A stretch of DNA of 64,000 nucleotides. Source: an uncultured Paracoccaceae bacterium. Its GTDB lineage: Bacteria > Pseudomonadota > Alphaproteobacteria > Rhodobacterales > Rhodobacteraceae. The stretch spans positions 1 through 64,000 of the forward strand of contig CAKSTR010000006.1 of NCBI GenBank assembly GCA_934500835.1, read 5' to 3'. Positions 1-9,999 of the stretch are shown here, in pieces. The notes beneath the pieces are model-generated. The model did no database searches. It had not been told where the DNA came from and saw only the letters and a program-made list of their open reading frames with translations. Position 1 is the stretch's first letter, and every line of letters starts with the position of its first letter. Both the position numbers and the translations under genes were made by a program.

Positions 1-13
1 GCGATTGCTTCAT
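1..13 (-). CDS. 5' end of an unidentified gene, cut by the window edge
   Basis: An ATG on the minus strand at position 13, preceded by a GGAGAC ribosome-binding site, begins a reading frame (M-K-Q-S) that leaves the window after four codons. In the usual S10 operon the gene after rplW is rplB, whose product normally begins M-A-L-K, so this looks like an unrelated gene inserted between rplW and rplB. Only the start is visible, so no product can be assigned. Confidence 0.3.
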
Positions 14-106
14 GGTCCGTCTCCTTGCATGGACGGACTCTACCAAAATCTGGACGAGGTTCAGGGGCTCAGGTCACCAAAGGCAAACCAGCCCATACAT
101 AGATAC

Positions 107-136
107 AAAAAAGCCCCCGCCTTTCGGCAGGGGCTT
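107..136 (-). terminator. Intrinsic terminator downstream of rplW
   Basis: On the minus strand AAGCCCC-type arms with an inner GCC/GGC pair and a short loop are followed by a run of six T. It lies about 20 bp after the rplW stop, so it should end or attenuate the transcript that reads rpsJ-rplC-rplD-rplW. Confidence 0.75.
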
Positions 137-156
137 TCTCATTCTCTCAACTCAGC

Positions 157-453
157 TCAAAGCCCGGTCGACACGTCGATGGTGTTGCCCTCTTCGAGCG
201 TCACATAGGCCTTCTTCTTGTCGCTGCGCTCACCGGCGCGGCCACGGAACTTCTTGGCCTTGCCCTTGGTGATGGTGGTGTTCACCGCCTTCACCTTGAC
301 GCCGAAGACGCCTTCCACCGCAGCCTTGATCTGCGGCTTGGTGGCGGCCATGGCAACCTCGAAGACAACCGCACCAGCCTCGGAGGCCATGGTGGCCTTC
401 TCGGTGATGACGGGCTTCTTGATCAGGTCGTAATGTTCGGGTTTCGCGGTCAT
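157..453 (-). CDS. rplW: 50S ribosomal protein L23
   Basis: The 98-residue product has the normal length for bacterial L23 and carries the family signatures: the N-terminal [10 protein letters not shown] segment and a basic central loop ([14 protein letters not shown]) followed by the K-A-Y-V-T-L strand. L23 binds 23S rRNA beside the exit tunnel and is the docking site for trigger factor and SRP. The ATG overlaps the rplD stop by 4 bp (ATGA), so it is translationally coupled. A terminator follows instead of rplB, which is unusual for an S10 operon. Identification is secure from sequence and gene order. Confidence 0.97.
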   Translation of the reverse strand: MTAKPEHYDLIKKPVITEKATMASEAGAVVFEVAMAATKPQIKAAVEGVFGVKVKAVNTTITKGKAKKFRGRAGERSDKKKAYVTLEEGNTIDVSTGL

Positions 454-1070
454 TTCAGGCGGGCCTCCAGGGCTTCGATACCTGCCTTGGTGATCACCAG
501 GGTGTCACGCTTCAGGATATCATAGACGTTGGCGCCGATGGTCGGCAGCACGTCGATGCCTTCGACGTTGCGGGCGGCCAGCGCGAAATTCGCGTCAACC
601 GCAGCACCGTCGATGATCAGCACGCGCTTCCAGCCGCGTTCCGACACGGTCTTGGCCAGCTGGGCGGTCTTGGCTTCCGCCATGGCGATCGAGTCGACGA
701 TCACCAGCTCGCCCGCTTTGGCCTTGGCCGACAGCGCATGGCGCAGACCAAGGGCACGGAACTTCTTCGGCAGGTCATGGGCGTGGCTGCGGGGCGTCGG
801 CCCCTTGTACACACCACCGTGACGGAAGATCGGGGCCTTCTTGGAGCCGTGGCGCGCGCCGCCGGTGCCCTTCTGGCGATAGATCTTCTTGGTCGAATAG
901 CTGACGTCCGACTTGCCCAGAACCGAATGGGTGCCGGCCTGTGCCTTCGCACGCTGCCAGCGCACCACGCGGTGCAGGATGTCGGCGCGCGGCTCAAGGC
1001 CGAACAGCGCTTCGTCCAGATCAATGGAACCGGCCTTGCCGCCGTCCAGTTTGATCACATCGAGTTTCAT
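450..1070 (-). CDS. rplD: 50S ribosomal protein L4
   Basis: The 206-residue protein has L4 hallmarks: the globular N-terminal strand [16 protein letters not shown] and the extended rRNA-binding loop (around residues 50-100) with [16 protein letters not shown] and the [11 protein letters not shown] segment that reaches the exit tunnel. L4 is an early assembly protein of the large subunit and, in enterobacteria, an S10-operon autoregulator. Whether that regulation exists here is unknown. The start overlaps the rplC stop by 4 bp and the end overlaps rplW by 4 bp. Confidence 0.97.
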   Translation of the reverse strand: MKLDVIKLDGGKAGSIDLDEALFGLEPRADILHRVVRWQRAKAQAGTHSVLGKSDVSYSTKKIYRQKGTGGARHGSKKAPIFRHGGVYKGPTPRSHAHDLPKKFRALGLRHALSAKAKAGELVIVDSIAMAEAKTAQLAKTVSERGWKRVLIIDGAAVDANFALAARNVEGIDVLPTIGANVYDILKRDTLVITKAGIEALEARLK

Positions 1071-1792
1071 GCTTCACCCCCTTCGGCAGCCACTTCGGCG
1101 GCCGGAGCAGCAGCGGCAGCAGCGCGGATCGCGGCCGGACGCGGCGCGTCCTTGGCTTCCGGCTTCTTCACCGCATCCTTGATCGTGACCCAGCCGCCGG
1201 CAGCGCCGGGAACCGAGCCCTTGACCATGATCAGCCCGCGGTCGGAATCGGTGCGCACGACCTGCAGGTTCTGCGTGGTCACGCGGACCGAACCCAGATG
1301 GCCGGCCATCTTCTTGCCCTTGAACACCTTGCCCGGGTCCTGGCACTGGCCGGTCGAACCGTGCGAACGGTGCGAAACCGACACACCGTGCGAGGCGCGC
1401 AGACCACCGAAGTTGTGGCGCTTCATCGCACCGGCAAAGCCTTTACCGATCGAGGTGCCGGCGATGTCGACGAACTGGCCTGCCAGATAGTGGTCGGCGG
1501 TGATTTCCGCGCCCACGTCGATCAGGCAGTCCGGGGTCACGCGGAACTCGGCGACCTTGCGCTTCGGCGCCACATTGGCCTTGGCGAAGTGGCCGCGCTG
1601 CGCGGCGGTGGTGCGGCTGACTTTCGCAGTGCCGGCGCCCAGCTGGACGGCGGTGTAGCCATCCTTCTCGGCGGTGCGCTGCGCAACCACTTGCAGCCCG
1701 TCCAGTTGCAGGACGGTGACGGGGATCTGCTTCCCGTCTTCCATGAACAGCCGGGTCATGCCCAGCTTCTTGGCGATAACTCCAGAGCGCAT
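1067..1792 (-). CDS. rplC: 50S ribosomal protein L3 with Ala-rich C-terminal tail
   Basis: L3 initiates large-subunit assembly and reaches toward the peptidyl-transferase centre. The N-terminus [16 protein letters not shown] and the central [16 protein letters not shown] and [10 protein letters not shown] segments are diagnostic; the glutamine in GSTGQ is the residue methylated by PrmB in E. coli. At 241 residues it is some 30 longer than the E. coli type, the extra being a low-complexity Ala/Pro/Glu tail (about residues 208-241). It lies in the S10 operon 12 bp after rpsJ and overlaps rplD by 4 bp. Confidence 0.96.
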   Translation of the reverse strand: MRSGVIAKKLGMTRLFMEDGKQIPVTVLQLDGLQVVAQRTAEKDGYTAVQLGAGTAKVSRTTAAQRGHFAKANVAPKRKVAEFRVTPDCLIDVGAEITADHYLAGQFVDIAGTSIGKGFAGAMKRHNFGGLRASHGVSVSHRSHGSTGQCQDPGKVFKGKKMAGHLGSVRVTTQNLQVVRTDSDRGLIMVKGSVPGAAGGWVTIKDAVKKPEAKDAPRPAAIRAAAAAAPAAEVAAEGGEA

Positions 1793-1804
1793 CGTGATGC
1801 CCCC

Positions 1805-2113
1805 TTACACTTTGATTTCGACGTCGACGCCGGCAGCGAGGTCGAGCTTCATCAGCGCGTCCACGGTCTGCGGGGTCGGGTCGACGATGTCGAGAAGACG
1901 CTTGTGCGTCCGGATTTCCCACTGGTCACGCGACTTCTTGTCGATGTGCGGGCCACGGAGAACGGTGAACTTCTCGATCTTGTTCGGCAGCGGAATCGGG
2001 CCGCGCACTTGCGCGCCGGTCCGCTTGGCGGTGTTGACGATTTCCTGCGTCGAGGCATCCAGGACGCGGTAATCGAAGGCTTTCAGCCTGATGCGGATGG
2101 TCTGACCTTGCAT
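1805..2113 (-). CDS. rpsJ: 30S ribosomal protein S10 (NusE)
   Basis: The 102-residue product begins [19 protein letters not shown] and contains the conserved [19 protein letters not shown] loop and the THKRLLDI segment of S10. It is a 3'-domain protein of the 30S head and, as NusE, joins the NusB antitermination complex. It is the first gene of the rplC-rplD-rplW group, with a GAAGGAAA ribosome-binding site. A strong hairpin separates it from tuf1 upstream. Confidence 0.97.
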   Translation of the reverse strand: MQGQTIRIRLKAFDYRVLDASTQEIVNTAKRTGAQVRGPIPLPNKIEKFTVLRGPHIDKKSRDQWEIRTHKRLLDIVDPTPQTVDALMKLDLAAGVDVEIKV

Positions 2114-2140
2114 CGTGTTGGTTTCCTTCGGAGTTCCAGA

Positions 2141-2174
2141 AAAGCAGCAGGGCGCGTGGAATCACGCGCCCTGC
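2141..2174 (-). terminator. Intrinsic terminator/attenuator between tuf1 and rpsJ
   Basis: A perfect 12-bp stem (GCAGGGCGCGTG and its complement, 2147-2158/2163-2174) with a 4-nt loop lies just after the tuf1 stop. On the minus strand TGCTTTTC follows the stem. Position and structure fit a terminator that sets tuf/fusA output apart from the S10 group. Confidence 0.75.
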
Positions 2175-2187
2175 CGGGGTTCACTTA

Positions 2188-3363
2188 TCAGGCGATGATC
2201 TTGGAGACAACGCCTGCGCCGACGGTGCGGCCGCCTTCGCGGATGGCGAAGCGCAGTTTTTCTTCCATGGCGATCGGGGCGATCAGTTCGACCTCGAACT
2301 TCAGGTTGTCGCCCGGCATCACCATCTCGGTGCCTTCCGGCAGCTTCACGGTGCCGGTGACGTCCGTGGTGCGGAAGTAGAACTGCGGACGGTAGTTGGC
2401 GAAGAACGGCGTATGACGGCCGCCTTCCTCTTTGGTGAGGATATAGGCCTCGGCTTCGAACTTGGTGTGCGGGTTGACCGATTTCGGCTTGCACAGCACC
2501 TGACCACGCTCAACGCCGTCACGGTCGACACCGCGCAGCAGAACGCCGACGTTGTCACCGGCTTCACCACGATCCAGCAGCTTGCGGAACATTTCCACAC
2601 CGGTGCAGGTCGATTTCTTGGTGTCGCGGATGCCGACGATCTCGACTTCGTCGCCGACGTTGATCACGCCGCGCTCGATCCGGCCGGTCACAACCGTGCC
2701 GCGGCCCGAGATCGAGAACACGTCCTCGATCGGCATCAGGAAGGGCTGGTCAACGGCGCGGGCCGGGGTCGGGATATAGCTGTCGACAGCCGCCATCAGC
2801 GCGCGGACCGCGTCCTCGCCGATGTCCTTGCGCTCGCCGATCAGGGCCTGGTGGGCCGAACCCTTGATCACCGGAATGTCGTCGCCCGGGTATTCGTAGG
2901 ACGAGAACAGCTCACGGATCTCCATCTCCACGAGTTCCAGCAGTTCCGGGTCGTCGACCAGGTCCACCTTGTTCATGAAGCAGACCATGTAGGGAATGCC
3001 GACCTGACGGCCGAGCAGGATGTGCTCGCGCGTTTGCGGCATCGGGCCGTCCGAGGCCGCGCAGACCAGGATCGCGCCGTCCATCTGCGCCGCACCGGTG
3101 ATCATGTTCTTCACATAGTCGGCGTGGCCGGGGCAGTCGACGTGCGCATAGTGACGGTTCTCGGTCTCGTACTCGACATGCGCCGTCGAGATCGTGATCC
3201 CCCGCGCACGCTCTTCCGGTGCGCCGTCGATCTGGTCATAGGCCCGGAACTCGCCAAAATACTTCGTGATCGCAGCCGTCAGCGTCGTCTTGCCGTGGTC
3301 AACGTGGCCAATCGTGCCAATGTTGATATGCGGCTTGTTGCGTTCAAACTTTGCCTTTGCCAT
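2188..3363 (-). CDS. tuf: Elongation factor Tu, copy 1
   Basis: EF-Tu delivers aminoacyl-tRNA to the ribosome as a GTP complex. The 391-residue protein has the P-loop GHVDHGKT at 19-26, the switch I RGITIS, the DCPGHADY G3 motif with the catalytic histidine, NKVD and the C-terminal barrel motifs ([21 protein letters not shown]). It follows fusA by 87 bp, the canonical str order. A second gene with the same 391-residue product lies at 59142-60317; divergence begins just outside the coding ends, which is the pattern expected of gene conversion. Confidence 0.98.
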   Translation of the reverse strand: MAKAKFERNKPHINIGTIGHVDHGKTTLTAAITKYFGEFRAYDQIDGAPEERARGITISTAHVEYETENRHYAHVDCPGHADYVKNMITGAAQMDGAILVCAASDGPMPQTREHILLGRQVGIPYMVCFMNKVDLVDDPELLELVEMEIRELFSSYEYPGDDIPVIKGSAHQALIGERKDIGEDAVRALMAAVDSYIPTPARAVDQPFLMPIEDVFSISGRGTVVTGRIERGVINVGDEVEIVGIRDTKKSTCTGVEMFRKLLDRGEAGDNVGVLLRGVDRDGVERGQVLCKPKSVNPHTKFEAEAYILTKEEGGRHTPFFANYRPQFYFRTTDVTGTVKLPEGTEMVMPGDNLKFEVELIAPIAMEEKLRFAIREGGRTVGAGVVSKIIA

Positions 3364-3450
3364 GGTGGCAACTCCTCATTCGGTTGTCGGTGGTGCCGGG
3401 CTGATACCCGGCCTACGGGCGGTAGGGCGGGGCTTACCCCGCCGCACCGA

Positions 3451-5568
3451 TCAAGCGTATTTCTTCTGGATCTCTTGCGAGATGTTCTCGGGCACGGCGT
3501 CGTAGTGGTCGAACTCCATCGAGAACACGGCCCTGCCGCTCGTCATCGAGCGCAGCTGGTTGATGTAGCCGAACATGTTGGCCAGCGGAACCATGGCGGC
3601 GATGACGTTCGCGTTGCCGCGGCTGTCCTGGCCGTTGATCATGCCCCGACGCGAGGTCAGGTCGCCGATGACGCCGCCGGTGTATTCTTCCGGGGTGACG
3701 ACTTCGACTTTCATGATCGGCTCCAGCAGCTTCGCGCCGGCCTTTTTCAGACCTTCGCGCATGGCTGCCCGCGACGCGATTTCAAAGGCCAGCACCGAGG
3801 AGTCGACGTCGTGGAACGCGCCGTCGATCAGGGCCACCTTGAAGTCGATCACCGGGAAGCCGGCCAGAGGACCCGAGTCCATGACGGACTTGATGCCTTT
3901 TTCGACGCCGGGGATGTATTCCTTCGGAACTGCACCGCCAACGATCTTCGACTCGAACGAATAGCCTTCGCCCGGCTCGGTGGGCGTGATGACCAGCTTC
4001 ACGCGCGCGAACTGACCCGTACCACCGGTCTGTTTCTTGTGCGTGTAGTCGATCTCATGCTCGCGCGAGATGGTCTCGCGGTAGGCCACCTGCGGCGCGC
4101 CGATGTTCGCCTCGACCTTGAACTCGCGACGCATGCGGTCGACGAGGATGTCGAGGTGAAGTTCGCCCATGCCCTTCATGATGGTCTGACCGGATTCGAA
4201 GTTGGTCTCGACGCGGAAGGACGGGTCTTCGGCCGCAAGGCGAGCAAGGGCGAGGCCCATCTTCTCCTGGTCGGCTTTCGACTTCGGCTCGACGGCAATC
4301 TCGATCACCGGCTCGGGGAAGGTCATCGTTTCCAGAACGACCGGTTTTGCCGGATCGCAAAGGGTGTCGCCGGTGGTGGTCTCTTTCAGACCGGCCAGCG
4401 CGATGATGTCGCCCGCATAGGCCTCGTCGATTTCCTCACGCTGGACGGCGTGCATCATCATCATGCGGCCGACGCGCTCTTTCTTGCCTTTGGTGGCATT
4501 CAGGAGCGAGTCGCCCTTCTTCATCACGCCCGAATACAGGCGAGTGAAGGTCAGCGAGCCGACGAAGGGGTCGTTCATGATCTTGAAGGCCAGGCCCGAG
4601 AAGGGCTCGGCGTCATCAGGCTTGCGCTCGATGTTGCGGGTCTCGGTTTCGTCGCCGGGGGCGAAGCCGACATAGGGCGGAATGTCCAGCGGGCAGGGCA
4701 GGTAGTCGACGACAGCGTTGAGAAGCGCCTGAACACCCTTGTTCTTGAAGGCGGAACCGCCAAGAACCGGCACGAAGGCCATCGCCAGCGTCCCCTTGCG
4801 GATCAGCTTGCGCAGCGTGTCCTGATCGGGTTCGTTGCCCTCGAGATAGGCCTCCATCGCCGCATCGTCCTGCTCAACGGCAAGCTCGACCAGCGTGGCG
4901 TGACGGGTCGCGGCTTCGGCCTTCAGCTCGTCACGGATCGGACGGTGCGTCCAGCTGGCGCCGACGTCGTCGCCTTCCCAGACCCATTCTTCCATGGTCA
5001 CGAGATCGACGATGCCTTCCAGCTTGTCCTCTGCGCCGATCGGGAACGCGATCGGGGCCGGGATGGCGCCGGTGCGGTCCTTGATCATGAACAGGCACTT
5101 CTCGAAGTCGGCGCCGATCTTGTCCATCTTGTTGACGAAGACGATCCGCGGAACCTTGTAGCGGTCAGCCTGACGCCACACGGTTTCGGTCTGCGGCTCG
5201 ACACCGGCGTTGCCGTCAAGAAGGCAGACCGCGCCATCGAGAACCGCCAGCGAACGCTCGACCTCGATGGTGAAGTCGACGTGGCCGGGGGTGTCGATGA
5301 TGTTGAAGCGGTGCTTCGGAGAGGTCGCCGCCTTGCCGTCGTAGGTCTTTTCCCAGAAGGTGGTGGTGGCAGCCGAGGTGATGGTGATCCCCCGCTCCTG
5401 CTCCTGTTCCATCCAGTCCATGGTGGCCGAACCGTCATGGGTCTCGCCCATTTTGTGGTTCTTGCCGGTATAGAAAAGAATACGCTCGGTCGTGGTCGTC
5501 TTGCCGGCATCGATGTGGGCCATGATGCCGAAGTTACGATAGAGATTAAGCGGATATTCGCGTGCCAT
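3451..5568 (-). CDS. fusA: Elongation factor G
   Basis: EF-G is the ribosomal translocase and, with RRF, a recycling factor. The 705-residue product shows the P-loop AHIDAGKT at 17-24, the switch [11 protein letters not shown], the DTPGHVDF motif, NKMDK, and domain IV/V signatures ([27 protein letters not shown]). Length is normal for alphaproteobacteria. It lies 9 bp after rpsG and before tuf1. Only this one EF-G gene is seen in the window. Confidence 0.98.
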   Translation of the reverse strand: MAREYPLNLYRNFGIMAHIDAGKTTTTERILFYTGKNHKMGETHDGSATMDWMEQEQERGITITSAATTTFWEKTYDGKAATSPKHRFNIIDTPGHVDFTIEVERSLAVLDGAVCLLDGNAGVEPQTETVWRQADRYKVPRIVFVNKMDKIGADFEKCLFMIKDRTGAIPAPIAFPIGAEDKLEGIVDLVTMEEWVWEGDDVGASWTHRPIRDELKAEAATRHATLVELAVEQDDAAMEAYLEGNEPDQDTLRKLIRKGTLAMAFVPVLGGSAFKNKGVQALLNAVVDYLPCPLDIPPYVGFAPGDETETRNIERKPDDAEPFSGLAFKIMNDPFVGSLTFTRLYSGVMKKGDSLLNATKGKKERVGRMMMMHAVQREEIDEAYAGDIIALAGLKETTTGDTLCDPAKPVVLETMTFPEPVIEIAVEPKSKADQEKMGLALARLAAEDPSFRVETNFESGQTIMKGMGELHLDILVDRMRREFKVEANIGAPQVAYRETISREHEIDYTHKKQTGGTGQFARVKLVITPTEPGEGYSFESKIVGGAVPKEYIPGVEKGIKSVMDSGPLAGFPVIDFKVALIDGAFHDVDSSVLAFEIASRAAMREGLKKAGAKLLEPIMKVEVVTPEEYTGGVIGDLTSRRGMINGQDSRGNANVIAAMVPLANMFGYINQLRSMTSGRAVFSMEFDHYDAVPENISQEIQKKYA

Positions 5569-5577
5569 CTTGGCCCC

Positions 5578-6063
<486 letters not shown>

Positions 6064-6068
6064 TCAGA

Positions 6069-6440
6069 TCACTTCGGACGCTTCGCGCCGTATTTCGAAC
6101 GACGCTGACGACGGTCCTTGACGCCCTGGGTATCCAGCACACCGCGCAGGATGTGGTAACGGACACCCGGAAGGTCTTTCACACGGCCGCCGCGGATCAG
6201 AACAACCGAGTGCTCTTGCAGGTTGTGCTTTTCGCCGGGGATGTAGGAGATCACCTCGAAACCGTTGGTCAGACGGACCTTGGCCACTTTCCGCATGGCG
6301 GAGTTCGGCTTCTTCGGGGTGGTGGTGTAGACGCGGGTGCAAACCCCACGCTTTTGCGGGCAGGATTCCAGGTGCTGCGACTTGGATTTCCGCACGTTCG
6401 CTTCCCGGGGTTTCCGGATCAGCTGTTGAATCGTCGGCAT
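6069..6440 (-). CDS. rpsL: 30S ribosomal protein S12
   Basis: S12 sits at the decoding centre. The 123-residue product starts [13 protein letters not shown] and has the decoding loop [12 protein letters not shown] and the [11 protein letters not shown] segment. The Lys in KKPNSA and the PGVRYH loop are wild type, so no classic streptomycin-resistance substitution is present. In most relatives rpoC or a small gene lies directly upstream; here the 10.8-kb island 1 separates rpsL from rpoC, so the str operon probably has its own promoter in 6441-6600. Confidence 0.97.
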   Translation of the reverse strand: MPTIQQLIRKPREANVRKSKSQHLESCPQKRGVCTRVYTTTPKKPNSAMRKVAKVRLTNGFEVISYIPGEKHNLQEHSVVLIRGGRVKDLPGVRYHILRGVLDTQGVKDRRQRRSKYGAKRPK

Positions 6441-6677
6441 TCACGTTCCTCGTTTCGATACTCGTCCCGTTGCCTTCGGGACGCTGCTTCTCGACCTGCC
6501 CTGCGCGCATCGCAAAACAGGAAACCACACCCTTCCCCCTTGCGGGCGATGGTGCGGATCTTTCAGAGGATCGGGGCGGGCAGCCCGGATCATGACCACT
6601 TCAAGCGCTCTGACCCCGGAAAGAGGGAATCCCCCCAGCCCAAGGTAGGCGGGCTATAGGGGGAGTCGCCGGGGTTG

Positions 6678-7568
6678 TCAACGGCCGGGGCCGGCCTCGT
6701 GACGGCGGATGGCCCGCTCTCGCAGCAGGGTGAAAATGCCGGCGGCTACCACAATGGCAGAGCCGGCCAGCGTCCAGAAGTCGGGCAGGTTTCCGAAGGC
6801 GAGGAAGCCCAGAACGATGGCCCACAGAAGCGAGGTATAGCGGAAAGGTGCCACCAGCCCGATGTCGCCATGCCGCATCGCGGTGACGGACGAAAGGTAT
6901 CCGACGATCAGGAACAGGCCGGCGCCAAGGATCTGGCCGGATTGCGTGCCCTGCATCGGCTGCCAGCCCTCGACGGCGACGCCGATCCAGCCCATCGCCG
7001 CCACCGCGACCGCCGCGCCAAGCGCCACAAGCGCCGTGGGGATATGCCCCTGCAACCGCCGCACCGTCAGATCGCGCACGACGACGCAGGCGACAGAGCC
7101 AAGCCCAAGCAGGGCGTAGCGGTCGAAGCCTTCGGTTCCGGGGCGGATGATCACCATCACGCCGGCAAAACCGATCAGGATCGCGGTCATCCTGCGCCAG
7201 CCGATCCTGTCGCCGTAAACCAGCGCCGCAGCCAGCGTCACCGCCAGCGGCAGCGCCTGAAGGATCGCCGACAAGTTCGCCAACGGCATGTGCAGAAGCG
7301 CGGTCAGGAACAGGATCGTCGCCGCCACATCGGCCAGCGAACGGGCAAGGATCAGCAGCTGGTCCTGCCGCGACAACCTGTGCCGGAACGCCCCGGTCGC
7401 CACGGCCAGAAGGCCAAGACCCGCAACCGCAATGGCACCGCGCAAGGCAATGGCCTGAAACAAGGGAAGGCTCTGGGTCACCGACTTCATGAAGGTGTCG
7501 TTGACGGTAAAGGCCGCCATCGACAGGCACATGAACAGGATGCCCCGCATGTTTTCGGATACTGGCAC
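6678..7568 (-). CDS. DMT-superfamily (EamA) transporter
   Basis: The 296-residue protein consists of about ten hydrophobic helices in two EamA-like halves, each with the short loops typical of drug/metabolite exporters (first half AFTVNDTFMKSV; second half from about residue 150). Substrate cannot be inferred. The GTG start at 7568 is preferred because AAGGA lies 7 bp before it; an in-frame ATG at 7550 is the alternative. It is divergent from the flavoprotein gene at 7725, with 156 bp between them that must hold both promoters. Confidence 0.8.
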   Translation of the reverse strand: MPVSENMRGILFMCLSMAAFTVNDTFMKSVTQSLPLFQAIALRGAIAVAGLGLLAVATGAFRHRLSRQDQLLILARSLADVAATILFLTALLHMPLANLSAILQALPLAVTLAAALVYGDRIGWRRMTAILIGFAGVMVIIRPGTEGFDRYALLGLGSVACVVVRDLTVRRLQGHIPTALVALGAAVAVAAMGWIGVAVEGWQPMQGTQSGQILGAGLFLIVGYLSSVTAMRHGDIGLVAPFRYTSLLWAIVLGFLAFGNLPDFWTLAGSAIVVAAGIFTLLRERAIRRHEAGPGR

Positions 7569-7724
7569 GGATCGGTCCTTCCCTCACCTCTTGGCTATCA
7601 GGGGCGGCGGGCGGTGGGAAGGGTCGGACGGCTTAGGGTGACGCTAATCCACAGCAAGGGAGAAATTGGTTTTCCCTATCCTGACTCTCTCCTACATCCT
7701 TTGCCAGCCAAGAGGGAGCGCGCG

Positions 7725-8948
7725 ATGAGCATCGAGACCACCCATACGCTGGTAGTCGGCGGCGGACAGGCCGGCATCGCGATGAGCGAGCATCTCTCGG
7801 ACCACGGCATCCCGCATATCGTACTGGAGCGCGACCGGCTGGCCGAGAAGTGGCGGACGGGCCGCTGGGACAGTCTGGTGGCCAATGGTCCGGCCTGGCA
7901 CGACCGGTTTCCCAACCTCAGCTTTGAAGGCGTGGACCCCTATGCCTTTGCGCCCAAGGACCGGATCGTCGAATACTTCGAGGAATACGCCCGCCGCATC
8001 GGCATGCCGGTGCGCTGCGGGGTAACGGTGAACGCCGTGACCCCGCTGCCGGAGGGTGGCTTCCGTGCCGAAACCAGCGCGGGGGTGATCGAGGCGAAGA
8101 ACCTGGTCTGCGCCACCGGACCGTTCCAGAAGCCGGTCATCCCGCCCCTGGTGCCCGAAGATGCCGGGATTACGCAGATCCATTCCGCGGACTACCGGAA
8201 CCCGGACCAACTGCCCGAAGGGGCTGTTCTGGTGGTGGGCGCGGGATCGTCGGGCGTGCAGATCGCCGATGAACTGCTGCGCGCGGGCCGCAAGGTCTTT
8301 CTTGCCGTCGGCCCGCATGACCGCCCGCCGATCCGCTATCGTGGCCGCGATTTCGTCTGGTGGCTGGGGGTGCTGGGAAAATGGGACATGCCGGTCATGG
8401 CGCCGGGGACCGAGCATGTGACCATTGCCGTCTCGGGCGCGCGGGGCGGCAAGACCGTCGATTTCCGCGATCTTGCCGGACGCGGCATGGGGCTTGTCGG
8501 CCGGGCCGAGGGCTTTCGCGACGGCAAGCTGACCTTTGCCGATGACCTTGCGGCCAATATCGCCGCCGGGGACGCCAACTATCTTTCCGTGCTGGACGAG
8601 GCGGATGCCTATCTGGCGGCAAACGGCATCGACCTGCCCGAAGACCCCGAGGCCCGCCGCCTTGGCCCCCTGCCCGATTGCGTGACCAAACCGGTCCGCG
8701 AGCTGGACGTGAAGGCGGAAGGCATCAGCTCGATCATCTGGGCCACCGGCTATGCGCTGGACTATGGCTGGCTGCAACTGCCCGCCTTCGATGAAAAGGG
8801 CCGCCCCGCACATGACAAGGGCGTGGGCCGCATCCCGGGGCTTTACTTCGTCGGGCTCAGCTGGCTCAGCTGCCGCGCCTCGGCCTTCATCTGGGGATCG
8901 TGGCGGGACGCACGGCGGCTGGCGGGGCATATCGCCGAACGGGGCTGA
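7725..8948 (+). CDS. Flavin-containing monooxygenase-like NAD(P)-binding oxidoreductase
   Basis: The 407-residue protein has an FAD-binding GGGQAG motif near residue 12 in a TLVVGGGQAGIAMSEHL Rossmann start, a second dinucleotide motif GAGSSGVQ near residue 170, and a C-terminal ATGYALDY (ATG-containing) motif, the layout of the CzcO/Trk-type flavoprotein family. Substrate is unknown; proteins of this class act on amines, sulfides or ketones. The ATG at 7725 has AGAGGGAG upstream; the frame is open further upstream but without coding character. It converges on the GntR gene and is not clearly part of its operon. Confidence 0.75.
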   Translation: MSIETTHTLVVGGGQAGIAMSEHLSDHGIPHIVLERDRLAEKWRTGRWDSLVANGPAWHDRFPNLSFEGVDPYAFAPKDRIVEYFEEYARRIGMPVRCGVTVNAVTPLPEGGFRAETSAGVIEAKNLVCATGPFQKPVIPPLVPEDAGITQIHSADYRNPDQLPEGAVLVVGAGSSGVQIADELLRAGRKVFLAVGPHDRPPIRYRGRDFVWWLGVLGKWDMPVMAPGTEHVTIAVSGARGGKTVDFRDLAGRGMGLVGRAEGFRDGKLTFADDLAANIAAGDANYLSVLDEADAYLAANGIDLPEDPEARRLGPLPDCVTKPVRELDVKAEGISSIIWATGYALDYGWLQLPAFDEKGRPAHDKGVGRIPGLYFVGLSWLSCRASAFIWGSWRDARRLAGHIAERG

Positions 8949-8986
8949 GAGCGCGGCCAGGGCTGGCACCCGGACCGGGGCCGGTG

Positions 8987-9871
8987 TCAGCGCCCGCCGG
9001 GCCGTTCCGGCGCCTTGATCGGGCCAAGGGCGGCAAGGTGGCGCTGCATCAGTTGCGCGGCCTCTTCGCGCTGGTCGTCGCGGATCAACTCCAGCATCCG
9101 CACATGTTCGGCGCAGCGCACCCTTGCCTGTTCGCGGTCCACCGTCTGGCGGTATTCGATCAGCCGCCGCAGCCGGTTCACCCGGCGCAGCGAGTCGATG
9201 AAGAAGGCGTTGCCGCTCCACTCCATGATCGCCTCGTGCAGGCGGCTGTTGATCTCGAACAGTTGCACCGCCGAGATCGTCAGCACCTCCCCCGCCACCA
9301 GCCGCTGCTGTATCGCCAGCTGACGCTCCAGCCCGGCCGGGTCGGCATGAAAGCCGGGATCGCGCAGGCCCGCGGGTTCTATCGCCTGACGGAAACTGTA
9401 GCTTTGCCGATAGGTCTGCATCGAGGTCAGCACCGGCAGGAACCGCCAGCCATTGCCCGGCAACCGTTCGGCCCAGCCCTCCTCGGCCATCCGGCGCAAC
9501 AGCGCCTGCATGCGCGGCCTTGTGGACCCATAGCGGCGGATCAGTTCATTCTCGCTGATGCGGTCAGGGATGTCGCCCGCCAGCCGGTCGCGCGCGATGG
9601 CAAGGTAGGTTTCCTCGTCCGCGTCGGCGGCGGCCGGCGCATCCGCCAGCGCCTTGGCGGCGCCGGCATCGGCCAGAAGCACCCCGCCCCGCGGCCCCGG
9701 CGCCAGAACCCCGGCCTGCCGCAATTCGCGCAACGCAACCCGGACGGGCGAGCGCGAGACATGGAACCGCGCCGCAAGGGCGCGTTCGGACAGGCTCTCG
9801 GCATCGGCCAGCCCGCCCTGACGGATCAGGCGGGCGATCTCATGCGCAAGGGGGCTGGCGATCTGGGGCAT
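8987..9871 (-). CDS. GntR-family transcriptional regulator
   Basis: The N-terminal 70 residues form a GntR winged helix-turn-helix (LSERALAARFHVSRSPVRVALRELRQAGVL). The C-terminal part is helical, with a His-containing segment (SRLHEAIMEWSGN; RCAEHVRMLELIRDDQREEAAQLMQRHL) that fits an FCD ligand-binding domain, although a second winged-helix-like stretch (ISENELIRRYGSTRPRMQALL) lies between them. It is divergent from the LeuB-like gene with 128 bp between, so it is the obvious regulator of island 1. The first ATG (9871) was chosen; a TTG at 9910 is possible. The ligand is probably the transported acid, by inference. Confidence 0.85.
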   Translation of the reverse strand: MPQIASPLAHEIARLIRQGGLADAESLSERALAARFHVSRSPVRVALRELRQAGVLAPGPRGGVLLADAGAAKALADAPAAADADEETYLAIARDRLAGDIPDRISENELIRRYGSTRPRMQALLRRMAEEGWAERLPGNGWRFLPVLTSMQTYRQSYSFRQAIEPAGLRDPGFHADPAGLERQLAIQQRLVAGEVLTISAVQLFEINSRLHEAIMEWSGNAFFIDSLRRVNRLRRLIEYRQTVDREQARVRCAEHVRMLELIRDDQREEAAQLMQRHLAALGPIKAPERPGGR

Positions 9872-9999
9872 GGCGTCGGGCAGAGTGGCACATCGGGACC
9901 GGCAAGCCAAGCTCCGGCACTTTGCGCTTGCAAAGAACCACCGGCAGAGGTATCGGTCTTTCGTAACTCCAAAATGCCATCGCGCCGGAGAATCGGACC

